Below the pieces are notes generated by a model. It made no database searches. It was not told where the DNA came from and saw nothing but the letters and a program-made list of their open reading frames with translations. A stretch of DNA of 36,509 bases from Peptococcaceae bacterium. Its GTDB lineage: Bacteria; Bacillota; Desulfitobacteriia; Desulfitobacteriales; Syntrophobotulaceae. Numbering within the stretch: the stretch's first letter is position 1; every line of letters begins with the position of its first letter. The position numbers were made by a program, and so were the translations under genes. Shown piece by piece: positions 8,591 to 17,133 of the stretch. The DNA lies in contig WRHI01000021.1 in assembly GCA_009783315.1 (NCBI GenBank), forward strand, positions 1-36,509. Direction: 5' to 3'.

Positions 8591-10075
8591 TCAAATAATG
8601 ATACAGATCAACCCCCCGTTCCCGTCATTGACAATACGCTGCAGCGTATCCTGAAGCTTGGACTGCACATTATCCGGCATCTTATAGAGTTTGGTCTGGA
8701 TCCCTTCCCGCACCAGATCATGCAGAGATTTGCCAAAGATATTAGACTCCCAAACCTTCTTCGGATCAGACTCAAACCCGTCAAGAATATACTTAACCAG
8801 TTCCTCCGCCTGTTTCTCCGTACCAATCAGCGGTGTGATCTCCGTGGTTACATCAGCGCGCAGAATATGCAGAGACGGCGCGCTGGCTTTGAGTTTAATA
8901 CCATAATGACCGCCGGACCTAACCAGTTCAGGCTCTTCCAGAAGCATTTCATCGATCTGTGGCGTCACCACGCCGTAGCCGTTCTCTTTGACTTCTTCAA
9001 ACGCCTGCGCCAATTTGTCCCATTCCTTCTTTGCCTTGCTGTAATCGAGAATCAGCCGCAACAGCGTGTGATCCCCTTCAATCTCCATACCTGTCATTTC
9101 TTCCATAACTTTTTTGAACAACTCTTTTTGGGCCGTAACACGAATTTCCGAGCACCCTGTCCCGAGATCCGTTTCCACCAGATACACCTCATCAGCGTAA
9201 GGACATTCCGCTAGGGTTTCCAAAGAATAATCAATATCGCGAATGCGTTTGATCTGGCTCACAGCGTTGTTGATGGACTCGTCAAACCCGCAGCGGACAG
9301 GATGACTTGAATCAAGTTCCTCAACCCACTTCGGCAACTCTATGTTCACTTCCGTCACAGGGAACTCATAGAGCAGCTCTTCCAGGAATTGAGAAATATC
9401 ATTGCTTGTCATTTCCATGCAATCCATCGGAATAACCGGAACACTATACTCCATAGCAAGGGATCGGCAAAGCTCCAAAGTGGTTTCCGCAAAAGGACGA
9501 CTTGTGTTCATCAGCACAATAAACGGTTTGCCCAGATCCTTCAGTTCGGCAATCACACGGGACTCAGCGTCAACATAGCTTTCCCGCGGTATTTCAGAAA
9601 GCGATCCGTCAGTGGTAACCACAATCCCCAACGTGGAATGATCAATGATAACCTTGCGTGTGCCCATTTCGGCCGCTTCCTGGAACGGCATGGCTTCATC
9701 GCTCCACGGCGTATGAATCATTCTCATTTCATCGCTGTCCTCGCCCTCAAACCCCAACGCGCCTTCTACCGCATATCCCACACAATCGACCAAGCGAACA
9801 TTCATGTGGAGAGTATCCTTCAAAAGAATCTCCACAGCTTCAGAAGGAATGAATTTGGGCTCCGTCGTGGTGATGCGCTTGCCGCCTCCGCTCTGGGGCA
9901 ACTCATCCCGAGCTCTCTCTTTCTCGAAAACATTCTCGATGTTCGGCAAAACAAGTAACTCCATGAAACGCTTGATGAACGTTGATTTCCCGGATCTCAC
10001 CGGGCCAACCACGCCAAAATAAATGTCCCCCCCCGTCCTTTCAGCTATGTCGCTGAAGATGTCATAACTTTGCAT
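8591..10075 (-). CDS. spoIVA: Stage IV sporulation protein A (spore coat morphogenetic ATPase)
   Basis: A 494-aa protein, essentially the length of Bacillus SpoIVA (492 aa). The Walker A motif GPVRSGKST (K30) and the TRAFAC-like GTPase-fold segment (VRLVDCVGY, IVVTTDG, FIVLMNTSRP) match the family. The C-terminus (LQDTLQRIVNDGNGGLICIII) matches the conserved membrane/SpoVM-interacting end. SpoIVA hydrolyses ATP to polymerise on the outer forespore membrane and forms the basement layer of the coat. The ATG at 10075 follows GGAGGGAAGGG. Transcription is probably mother-cell sigma-E, but I could not fix a promoter. It is monocistronic, ending in the terminator at 8503-8541. This gene is the best evidence that the organism forms endospores. 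Confidence 0.97.
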   Translation of the reverse strand: MQSYDIFSDIAERTGGDIYFGVVGPVRSGKSTFIKRFMELLVLPNIENVFEKERARDELPQSGGGKRITTTEPKFIPSEAVEILLKDTLHMNVRLVDCVGYAVEGALGFEGEDSDEMRMIHTPWSDEAMPFQEAAEMGTRKVIIDHSTLGIVVTTDGSLSEIPRESYVDAESRVIAELKDLGKPFIVLMNTSRPFAETTLELCRSLAMEYSVPVIPMDCMEMTSNDISQFLEELLYEFPVTEVNIELPKWVEELDSSHPVRCGFDESINNAVSQIKRIRDIDYSLETLAECPYADEVYLVETDLGTGCSEIRVTAQKELFKKVMEEMTGMEIEGDHTLLRLILDYSKAKKEWDKLAQAFEEVKENGYGVVTPQIDEMLLEEPELVRSGGHYGIKLKASAPSLHILRADVTTEITPLIGTEKQAEELVKYILDGFESDPKKVWESNIFGKSLHDLVREGIQTKLYKMPDNVQSKLQDTLQRIVNDGNGGLICIII

Positions 10076-10335
10076 TCCCTTCCCTCCCCAAAATTTCTCC
10101 GAGTCGATTTGTCTTCGTCAAATCAAATATTGGACTAGCATCTCAAGCATTATATCTATACGGGCTTAATTAGCAATTTATGTCTATTGGGGTGAATTTC
10201 TTTACGCGATCTCTTCGGCAGGGCACGAGGGATCCCAAAGGTGCAGGATCCCAAACTTGCATATTGACTTATATCGGTACGAAACGTATACTCAAAACAC
10301 GCCCGCATTCAGCAAACTTAAGAGGAGGCGCTGCC

Positions 10336-10782
10336 TTGGCCCAGCATAACCATAACAAAGTCAATGAGGCTTTAGCCTGTTTCCACAGCGGTTTCAACTG
10401 TTCCCAAGCCATATTCTCCACCTACTGCGAAGAGTTTGGCTTAGACAAAAAGACCGCGCTGCAAATCGCTTGCGGTCTGGGCGCAGGAATGGGAAGGCTC
10501 CAAGAAACATGCGGCGCCGTATCGGGCGCCTATTTGCTCATAGGCCTGAAACATGGTCAATTTCTCAAAGAAGACACTTCTTCCAAAGAAAGAACATACA
10601 CTTTGATCCGGGAATTCTCCCGCAGGTTTGAAGAAAGAAACAAAACCACCAATTGCCGTGAACTCCTGGGGATTGATCTGATCAACAGCAACAACCAAAC
10701 AACGGCAGAACAGGTAAAAAAGATCTGCCCCAAGCTGGTTCAAGACGCCGCGGAAATCATTGAAGAACTCTTCTCAACCTAA
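10336..10782 (+). CDS. C_GCAxxG_C_C family redox-type protein
   Basis: A 148-aa protein with the family's defining spaced cysteines: FNCSQAIF, then IACGLGAGMGRLQETCGAVSGA (the GCAxxG-like segment), a later TNCREL and a KICPKLV cysteine. Members are small soluble or exported proteins presumed to bind a metal or redox cofactor; the reaction is not known. I chose TTG at 10336 because GAGGAGG lies 7 bases upstream; the longer upstream reading frame has no ribosome binding site. Its 3' end is 14 bases from the convergent permease gene, with no terminator visible in the gap. The 260 bases before it hold no other recognisable gene; they also contain the spoIVA promoter region. Confidence 0.85.
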   Translation: MAQHNHNKVNEALACFHSGFNCSQAIFSTYCEEFGLDKKTALQIACGLGAGMGRLQETCGAVSGAYLLIGLKHGQFLKEDTSSKERTYTLIREFSRRFEERNKTTNCRELLGIDLINSNNQTTAEQVKKICPKLVQDAAEIIEELFST

Positions 10783-10796
10783 TCCCCCGGAGAGGG

Positions 10797-12284
10797 CTAA
10801 CCGCTGATTAAAGGATAAACCCACCCCAAAACATAATAATTATAAAGGATGATCACAGCCGTGATAATGACCAATATCGGCACACTGTAAATGACAACCT
10901 CTTTTGTCCTCAACCAATCCTTATTGGCGTGCATAACCATGCCCGCCGGCGACGAGCCAGCCGTTATCCAGCCAAAGGAACATAACACAATAAGAAGGAA
11001 AGCGATCTGCTCCTGAGTAGCACTCGTGCCCTCCATCAGTTTGAACGCAATAGGCATCATCATCAAACACACGGGAATACTTGCCGTGAAATTCGTCAGC
11101 AGAACCGTCGCAAAACCGATTATCATCAGAGTAATAAGCCCCGGCAAACCCTGGAACAAAGGTGCCACAGAATTGCCGATAAAATCAACGATTCCCGTCA
11201 CCGGGCTGACCAGAGAATTCGCAAGCGGGATCGCCACCATATAAACACCGACAACACCCCAAACAACGCCACGGGCGGCCAATTGGTTAAAATTAAAAAC
11301 CGGCTGTCTCTTCACTCTTATCAGAGAAAGGATTACAAAAATAATTAAGAGTTTACCGATTTTGGTCATATAGCCTAGAGACTGAATGACGCCAGGCGCT
11401 GAGAAAATATTAGGCCAAAACTCAGGCACCAGCATCAGAAGGATGAAGGCCAACAAAGATAACAACCCAACCGCTTTTCCCGACGTCATCGTACAATCAT
11501 CAAGATTAATAAAATCAGGCCCCAGCTTTCTCAGTCTTCTCACGTCAAGACGGAAAAGGATCTTGTAAGTTAGCAGCATCAATATAATCACGATAATTCC
11601 CAGCGGAATTGTCATCAGGAAAAAGCGTCCAAGATCCGGAGGTTCGTTGAAAAAACTGCTGCCCGACAAAAGCGACAATATCACCATCGAATTGGAACTC
11701 CAAGGCATCGTACTCAAACTTAACGCGCCCATAATGCTCACACCCAACGCCAGCAGGGTCGGAAACCTGTCATAAGGTTTAAACCCAAGGTTCCTTGAGA
11801 TACTCGTCCCAATGCCCCACATCAGATAAATGCCCACGAAAATATTAATCAGGGAAGACACCAAAAAAGCCGTCAGGAAGAAAATAAACAAAAAGAACCA
11901 AGGCCTACCGCGCAAAAACTTTTTCTTCAGCATCCAGGCAGCCAAATACTGCCCCACTTCCCTTTCCTCCAAAAACTTGAGAAACACAAAAAGCATAACC
12001 AGAAAAAGAGTCACCTCAATAATTAAAAAATCCGTCAGCATATCCTCAACGAAGAGAGCGCCGGAAAACATCAACAAGAAGAAACAGAGCAAACTCGGCC
12101 AGATATCGTTCGTCCTGCTCCACGCATAAGACACTCCGAAGAAAATCGCCAAAACCCTGTAGCCAATTTCCGAAATGCCTCCCACGGAAGAACCTGCCAA
12201 GGTCGGTAACGTCCACCCCAAAGCCACAATCCCAAAAAACACAAAAAAGATCTGTATGTTCCGATTCTTAATCACTTCCGGCAT
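10797..12284 (-). CDS. SLC13/DASS-type anion permease
   Basis: A 495-aa integral membrane protein with about 11-12 hydrophobic segments. The general layout matches the divalent anion:sodium symporter / SLC13 permease group, including a duplicated half structure and SLSTMPWSSNS and GWITAGSSPAG loops in positions like the SNT substrate and sodium motifs. The substrate (dicarboxylate, sulfate or other) cannot be told. ATG 12284 has GGAGG 7 bases upstream; an 11-codon upstream extension is not supported. The gene stands alone: 184 bases separate it from the modC end, and this gap shows nothing I recognise. Confidence 0.8.
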   Translation of the reverse strand: MPEVIKNRNIQIFFVFFGIVALGWTLPTLAGSSVGGISEIGYRVLAIFFGVSYAWSRTNDIWPSLLCFFLLMFSGALFVEDMLTDFLIIEVTLFLVMLFVFLKFLEEREVGQYLAAWMLKKKFLRGRPWFFLFIFFLTAFLVSSLINIFVGIYLMWGIGTSISRNLGFKPYDRFPTLLALGVSIMGALSLSTMPWSSNSMVILSLLSGSSFFNEPPDLGRFFLMTIPLGIIVIILMLLTYKILFRLDVRRLRKLGPDFINLDDCTMTSGKAVGLLSLLAFILLMLVPEFWPNIFSAPGVIQSLGYMTKIGKLLIIFVILSLIRVKRQPVFNFNQLAARGVVWGVVGVYMVAIPLANSLVSPVTGIVDFIGNSVAPLFQGLPGLITLMIIGFATVLLTNFTASIPVCLMMMPIAFKLMEGTSATQEQIAFLLIVLCSFGWITAGSSPAGMVMHANKDWLRTKEVVIYSVPILVIITAVIILYNYYVLGWVYPLISG

Positions 12285-12468
12285 CTCGTATCCTCCAAAT
12301 ATAATATAGTAAGCCAAGACAACCGTACCATCTATGTTCCATCACTCTGTACTGATTTTAGTCGAAAAAGCGTCTATTGTAAAGTTTTTCTTTGGGCGTC
12401 AAGGCCTCCCTTATAGCGTCATATCCCAATAAGCATTCGCCATAACAGTCAAATCTATGTATAGCAGC

Positions 12469-13524
12469 CTATCTGTAGAGCAAAAGAATATTTGCCGGAG
12501 CGACACCCATCTCCCCGGGAAACAGCTCCTTTCTTTTCTCTTTAGGTATATTCCACCATACATCCGGCGATTCCTGAGACTGACCGGCATAACGAAATTG
12601 AAACGAATACTCAAAAGGGCTCTCGATCTCATCCGCAAACAAAACAGGGAACCTGTTCTGCTCAGCCTCAGGGTCAAAATAATGGGCTCGGACGCCGACG
12701 GCGCAAAGATCATCCCCCACCGGCTGCGCCGTAGTGAACCACACACCCCAAGCCGGGATCCGCACTTCATACGCCCCTGTTTTTTCGGCATCCACAACAT
12801 TCTTGCAACCGGTCAACAAAGCCGCCGTCCGGCTTCCCGGATCGCTGAAAAGACCCTTGGTCTCCTTACAAACAATCAGTTCCCCCGCCTCAAGCAAAGC
12901 AATCCTCCGGCAAAGTTGATAGGCCTCATCCCGACTGTGGGTCACCAAAACAGCATCCTTGCCAAACCTTTTGAGCAGCCTCTGGGTTTCAGCCTGCAAT
13001 TGACCCCGCAGATGGCTATCCAGCGCGCTAAAAGGCTCATCCAAAATCAGCAGATCCGGATCCCCCACCAGAATCCGCGCTAAAGCCACACGTTGCTGCT
13101 GCCCGCCGGAAAGTTGGCCGGGACGGCGGTTCTCCAAGCCCTCCAGCCGCATAATCTTCATAATATTCCGCACAGAACGCTCCTTGGCCGCCCGATCCCC
13201 CGCCTTCTCTCCCCCACTCCTCAACCCGCACAAAATATTCTGGCGCACCGTCATATTGGGAAACAAAGCGTAATGCTGAAACAAATACCCCACACGCCTC
13301 TGCTGCGGCGTCAAATCCACATGGCCCTCCGCGTCAAACAAAGTCCGCCCGTTCAGAACAATTTTGCCCCGGCTCGGCTTAACAACCCCGGCAATACACA
13401 TCAGTGTCATACTCTTGCCGCTCCCCGAAGCCCCAAGCAGCCCCGTCACGCCACCTTCGGTCTCAAAAGAAACATCCAGGCAAAAATCCCCAAGGTTTTT
13501 TTGGATATCAACCACCAGACTCAT
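12469..13524 (-). CDS. modC: Molybdate ABC transporter ATP-binding protein
   Basis: A 351-aa ABC ATPase. Walker A is GASGSGKS (31-38), the signature LSGGQ is at 138-142 and Walker B LLILDE at 158-163, followed by an H-loop (LVTHSRDEAY). Residues beyond about 235 resemble the MOBE/TOBE regulatory domain of ModC/CysA types. It energises oxyanion import with the permease encoded immediately upstream, whose stop overlaps this start by 4 bases (ATGA). No substrate-binding protein gene is adjacent, so the choice of molybdate over tungstate or sulfate rests on permease and ATPase similarity only. Confidence 0.82.
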   Translation of the reverse strand: MSLVVDIQKNLGDFCLDVSFETEGGVTGLLGASGSGKSMTLMCIAGVVKPSRGKIVLNGRTLFDAEGHVDLTPQQRRVGYLFQHYALFPNMTVRQNILCGLRSGGEKAGDRAAKERSVRNIMKIMRLEGLENRRPGQLSGGQQQRVALARILVGDPDLLILDEPFSALDSHLRGQLQAETQRLLKRFGKDAVLVTHSRDEAYQLCRRIALLEAGELIVCKETKGLFSDPGSRTAALLTGCKNVVDAEKTGAYEVRIPAWGVWFTTAQPVGDDLCAVGVRAHYFDPEAEQNRFPVLFADEIESPFEYSFQFRYAGQSQESPDVWWNIPKEKRKELFPGEMGVAPANILLLYR

Positions 13525-14189
13525 AGCATCGCCGCCTTCTTATCACGTCTCTCCAACAGGTTCACCACGGTCAGAACCAGAGCGCTAATAGCAATATTAA
13601 TCAGCACCCACCGCAAGGCCAACCCGTTGTTGTTGGTACGCCAAAGCTGATAAACCGTCGTCGAAATCGTCGCGGTTTTGCCTGGCGTATAGCCAATCAA
13701 CATACTCGTCGCCCCGTACTCCCCCAGCGCCCGCGCGAAAGCCAGCACAAAACCCGCCAGAATCCCCTGCCGGCAAGCCGGCATACAGATACGCCAAAAA
13801 ATATACGTATTGCTAAGCCCCAGCGTCTGACCCGAATAAGCCAACGTCTTGTCAAAACTCTCGAAAGCGCCCCGCGCCGTGCGATACATCAGCGGAAACG
13901 CCACCAACGCAGCCGCCAGAATACCCCCATACCAAGTCATAACAAACTTAATGCCAAACTGCGCCAAAAAAGCCCCCAAAGGCCGCTGAACCCCAAACAC
14001 CATAATCAAAAAATAACCGCACACCGTCGGCGGCAAAACCAATGGCAGCGTCAAAACCACATCCAGAAAACCCTTCACAGCGCGCGGAAGCCGAACAGCG
14101 TAATAGGCGGCAAAGATCCCGGCAAAAAACACAATAACGCTGCTCACCGCCGCGATCCTAACGGAATTCAGCAGAGGGAACCAATCCAC
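13521..14189 (-). CDS. modB: Molybdate-type ABC transporter permease
   Basis: A 222-aa inner-membrane permease with five to six hydrophobic segments and the EAA-type cytoplasmic loop (ARALGEYGATSMLIGYTPG), characteristic of the ModB/CysT group. Usual ModB length is 220-230 aa. The start is GTG at 14189, sharing one base with the TAG stop of the upstream DUF896 gene; a GGAAGG lies a few bases upstream. The 3' end overlaps modC by 4 bases. The tight coupling indicates one transcript of three genes. A modA gene is missing from the expected place. Confidence 0.85.
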   Translation of the reverse strand: MDWFPLLNSVRIAAVSSVIVFFAGIFAAYYAVRLPRAVKGFLDVVLTLPLVLPPTVCGYFLIMVFGVQRPLGAFLAQFGIKFVMTWYGGILAAALVAFPLMYRTARGAFESFDKTLAYSGQTLGLSNTYIFWRICMPACRQGILAGFVLAFARALGEYGATSMLIGYTPGKTATISTTVYQLWRTNNNGLALRWVLINIAISALVLTVVNLLERRDKKAAML

Positions 14190-14443
14190 TAAGAATCATC
14201 CCTTCCCGCACAAGCATCACATGGGCAGTTGCCGTTAACATCATGCTTCTTCGGTAGCTTAGTCTTATGCCCCTCTTCATCCACGAAATAAGTCTGCTCC
14301 AACATAGCCTCCAGGTTATTACGGAAAGCCGCCGCATACTCCCGGCGCAACCTTTTCTGTTCCTCTATCTCCTCATCCGACAACCCTGGCCCCCGGGACT
14401 TCCGGGCCAAAGCATTAATACGATCGATCTTGGTCTGATCCAT
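14189..14443 (-). CDS. DUF896 (YnzC/UPF0291) protein with cysteine tail
   Basis: An 84-aa protein. The core (KIDRINALARKSRGPGLSDEE, then EQKRLRREYAAAFRNNLE) matches the DUF896 family of small helical-hairpin cytoplasmic proteins, such as Bacillus YnzC (77 aa), of unknown function. Unusual here is a C-terminal NGNCPCDACAG with three cysteines (C73, C75, C78) that could bind a metal. It is the first gene of an apparent modB-modC transcript, with a stop/start overlap of one base with modB. ATG 14443 follows AAGGGGG. A heptamer repeat array begins 17 bases upstream. Confidence 0.85.
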   Translation of the reverse strand: MDQTKIDRINALARKSRGPGLSDEEIEEQKRLRREYAAAFRNNLEAMLEQTYFVDEEGHKTKLPKKHDVNGNCPCDACAGRDDS

Positions 14444-14459
14444 GGGAAACCCCCTTATT

Positions 14460-14494
14460 CAATGGACAATGGACAATGGACAATGGACAATTGG
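14460..14494. repeat. (CAATGGA)n heptamer array, unit 1
   Basis: Four to five perfect copies of a 7-base unit (CAATGGA), ending in CAATTGG. It is the inverted partner of the array at 14580-14702, with about 85 bases between them. Confidence 0.9.
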
Positions 14495-14579
14495 AGAAAT
14501 CTCTTATTTCCCATCTATTGTAACGCAATGCCAATTGTCATGTAAACAGCCATTGTTAGCCACCCCAGTCCGTCTTCCC

Positions 14580-14702
14580 CATTGTCCATTGTCCATTGTC
14601 CATTGTCCATTGCCATTGTCCATTGTCCATTGTCCATTGTCCATTGTCAATTGTCCATTGCAATTGTCCATTGTCCATTGTCAATTGCCATTGTCCATTG
14701 TC
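14580..14702. repeat. (TCCATTG)n heptamer array, unit 2
   Basis: About 17 copies of the same heptamer in inverse orientation (CCATTGT), with a few CCATTGC and CAATTGT variants. Together with 14460-14494 it can form a long hairpin. It supplies the final codons (TMDNGN) and stop of the glycosyl-phosphate transferase gene. Confidence 0.9.
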
Positions 14703-15862
14703 GAAATCTTCTCCCCATCCTCTACCTCAGTCTTAGTCTTAGTCTTAATCTCAGTCTCAGTCTTAGCCTCAGCCTCAGGGTTCGGCTTCTTTTTATTCCA
14801 CGGCAGGAAATCGGTCAGCCCCCCCAGAAGAGGAAACTGTCTCAACATAATCCGAACAATAACAACACTGTTTAAAAGAAGCAACAAGACAGCCACCCAC
14901 CACATCTCATAGCTAAAACAAATGGCCATCATGCCGAACCCCAAGCTGATCAGATACATTGTCCAGACAGCCTGAGCGTGGGTCAGTCCACTGTCCATAA
15001 GACGATGATGTAGGTGGCCGCGGTCAGCCTTCATAATGGGGTGCCCTTGCCATTTACGGCGCACCACCGCGAATATAATATCGACAAAAGGCACCCCCAA
15101 GACAAGCAGAGGAAAAACAAGCCCTAGCATAATCGGCGTTTTCAAGGTTCCCCAGATTGACATCGTCGCCAGAATATAGCCCAGGAACATGCTGCCGCTA
15201 TCCCCCATAAAAACCTTAGCCGGATGATAATTAAAAAACAAAAATCCCAACGCCGCCGCCGCCAGAATAATCAGCGCCTGGGCCGCATCACTCTGCCCGA
15301 TGGTAAACGCCGACCACGCCAAAATTATAGACGCGATAATACAAATACCCGAAGCCAATCCATCCAGACCGTCGGTAATATTAACCGTATTCACAATAAC
15401 CACAATCCAGGCGACAGCCAGAACCGCGCCCCAATCGCCAAGCACGATCCCCCCCAGCACGGGCAAATTCACAAAAGACAACTCCAAGCCAAAAAACAGC
15501 GGAATACAAGCAGCCACGATTTGCAGAATAAGCTTAGGCATAGGATGGATATCCCAAATATCATCAACCAGCCCCACCAAAAAGATCAAGGCGCTGCCCC
15601 AGAACAAACCCCAGATCATCGTCGATGTCCAATCCGACGTTGCCGGCAGCAAATCCGCCTGCCATACCAAGAACATCACCGACCAAAACGAAGCAAAGAT
15701 CGCGACGCCGCCCAGTCGCGGTACGGCTTTTTTATGAACACGCCTATCTCCGGGTTGGTCCAGCACACCCCATTTTCTGGCCATCCAGATTGTCACAGGT
15801 GTAATCAGACACGACCCCAACAGCGCGATAACAAACGGCACTATGTAAACTAAGTACACCAT
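14681..15862 (-). CDS. Undecaprenyl-phosphate sugar-1-phosphate transferase (TagO/WecA type)
   Basis: A 393-aa multi-pass membrane enzyme of the MraY/WecA/TagO family. It transfers a UDP-sugar-1-phosphate (GlcNAc-1-P in TagO/WecA) to undecaprenyl phosphate, the first step of teichoic acid or surface polysaccharide synthesis. Key motifs: VDDIWD (D100, D101), NTVNITDGLDGLASG (161-170), FMGDSGS (D221) and the HHRLMDSG histidine motif. ATG 15862 has AGGAGG 5 bases upstream; the upstream gene trmL ends only 8 bases before it. The C-terminal tail (about 365-393) is low complexity (KTETEIKTKTKTE), made by TCTTAG-type hexamer repeats and then by the heptamer array. The tail is probably dispensable. 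Confidence 0.9.
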   Translation of the reverse strand: MVYLVYIVPFVIALLGSCLITPVTIWMARKWGVLDQPGDRRVHKKAVPRLGGVAIFASFWSVMFLVWQADLLPATSDWTSTMIWGLFWGSALIFLVGLVDDIWDIHPMPKLILQIVAACIPLFFGLELSFVNLPVLGGIVLGDWGAVLAVAWIVVIVNTVNITDGLDGLASGICIIASIILAWSAFTIGQSDAAQALIILAAAALGFLFFNYHPAKVFMGDSGSMFLGYILATMSIWGTLKTPIMLGLVFPLLVLGVPFVDIIFAVVRRKWQGHPIMKADRGHLHHRLMDSGLTHAQAVWTMYLISLGFGMMAICFSYEMWWVAVLLLLLNSVVIVRIMLRQFPLLGGLTDFLPWNKKKPNPEAEAKTETEIKTKTKTEVEDGEKISTMDNGN

Positions 15863-15870
15863 GGGTCCTC

Positions 15871-16338
15871 CTAGCACAGATTCGGGTATCCCCATTGCCG
15901 CATAACCTCATAAGCCGTAACCGCCACCGAGTTAGAAAGATTGAGACACCGGCAACCGGCCCGCATCGGTAAGCGGAGCTGAGTATCCGGATACCTCCGT
16001 AAGACATCCTCAGAAAGGCCTTTGGTTTCCGAACCAAAAAGCAAACAGCACGCCTCGGCAAAACGCACCTCATCGAAGCGGCAATTCCCTTTTGTTGTCG
16101 CCAAATACTTTGGCATAACAACGCTGTCCTCAAAAGCGGCGAAATCCTCATGAATAATAAGTTCAACCAAAGGCCAATAATCAAGCCCCGCCCGCTTCAG
16201 GTACTTATCCTCCAGCAGAAACCCCAAAGGTTTGACAAGGTGGAGTACCGCGCCCAAAGCACTGCATAAACGGACAACGTTCCCGGTATTCTGCGGAATT
16301 TCCGGCTCAACCAAAACAACATGCAACACACGCGCCAT
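15871..16338 (-). CDS. trmL: tRNA (cytidine/uridine-34-2'-O)-methyltransferase
   Basis: A 155-aa SPOUT methyltransferase of the TrmL/YibK type (usual length 150-160 aa). It 2'-O-methylates the wobble base of certain tRNA-Leu species using S-adenosylmethionine. Family motifs are all present: EPEIPQNTGNVVRLC near the N-terminus, LLFGSETKGL, and LPMRAGCRCLNLSNSVAV forming the trefoil knot. ATG 16338 follows GAGAAAGGGC. It lies 8 bases upstream of the TagO-type gene and probably shares its transcript. The 294 bases before it, toward the divergent lrp-type gene, contain no recognisable gene. Confidence 0.93.
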   Translation of the reverse strand: MARVLHVVLVEPEIPQNTGNVVRLCSALGAVLHLVKPLGFLLEDKYLKRAGLDYWPLVELIIHEDFAAFEDSVVMPKYLATTKGNCRFDEVRFAEACCLLFGSETKGLSEDVLRRYPDTQLRLPMRAGCRCLNLSNSVAVTAYEVMRQWGYPNLC

Positions 16339-16632
16339 GGAACTGCCCTTTCTCCGAATATGTCCTATTATAACCTAAAAAATGTCACTTGTATATTTTT
16401 TTGTGATGTTTCAGCCATTCTGTTCCTACCACGAATTGGAAACAGCAAATGGTAATGAGCTCATACAGGCATTTCTATGGCTATTGACCGGTTATTGTGC
16501 CTGCAGCCCCGGATCAATCTTCAATTGTCAATTGATCCCTATCATGATATTATTTCGGTATATTCAGATTTGGCAGTTCGCAAAAACGAACCCAAACTCC
16601 CGAATTCCGAACACTGACAAAAGGAGAACGCC

Positions 16633-17133
16633 ATGCTGCTAACAGAAGACGACCGCCGGCTGCTGCGGCTCTTATCTGAAGACACCCGCCTCACACCGGA
16701 AGAGCTCTCCGCTCAAACCAGTCTCTCCGTGGACTACATCATCAAAAAAATCAAAAAATGGGAACAAGAGAAAATCATCGCCAAATACAGCGTCCTCATC
16801 AATTGGGAGCTGCTTGGCGAAGACCGCGTCACCGCTTTCATCGACGTCAAAATCAACCCCCAGCGGGGCCACGGCTACGACAACATCGCCAAGCGCTTGC
16901 AACGCTTCCCCGAGATCCGCTCTGTCTACCTGCTCTCAGGCAACTCCGACCTATGTCTGATCATCGAAGGCCGCACCATGCACGAAATCGCCCAATTCGT
17001 CTCCGATAAGCTGGCGCCCATCGACTTGGTTGAAAGCACCAGCACCCGTTTCATCCTGCGCCGTTATAAACAAGACGGCGTCGAATTCTTTGGAGAGGAG
17101 AAGGGACCTGAACGTCTCATGTTCACACCATGA
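16633..17133 (+). CDS. Lrp/AsnC-family transcriptional regulator
   Basis: A 166-aa regulator: N-terminal helix-turn-helix (about 1-55, DDRRLLRLLSEDTRLTPEEL then LSVDYIIKKIKKWE) and a C-terminal RAM ligand-binding beta-alpha-beta domain (about 65-145, with YLLSGNSDLCLIIEG). Such proteins form octamers and respond to amino acids. AAAGGAG precedes ATG 16633. The stop overlaps the aminotransferase start by 4 bases (ATGA), so the regulator probably governs the aminotransferase with which it is translated. Confidence 0.92.
   Translation: MLLTEDDRRLLRLLSEDTRLTPEELSAQTSLSVDYIIKKIKKWEQEKIIAKYSVLINWELLGEDRVTAFIDVKINPQRGHGYDNIAKRLQRFPEIRSVYLLSGNSDLCLIIEGRTMHEIAQFVSDKLAPIDLVESTSTRFILRRYKQDGVEFFGEEKGPERLMFTP

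Noticed and set aside
8549..9214. 221-codon plus-strand frame opposite spoIVA
   Set aside because: It is antisense to a clear SpoIVA gene and has no protein-like features.
14442..14912. ORFs through the heptamer arrays
   Set aside because: The translations are periodic CPLSIVH repeats produced by the 7-base unit.
16382..16642. 86-codon ORF upstream of the Lrp-type gene
   Set aside because: No ribosome binding site, overlaps the Lrp start and includes the leader; no recognisable protein pattern.
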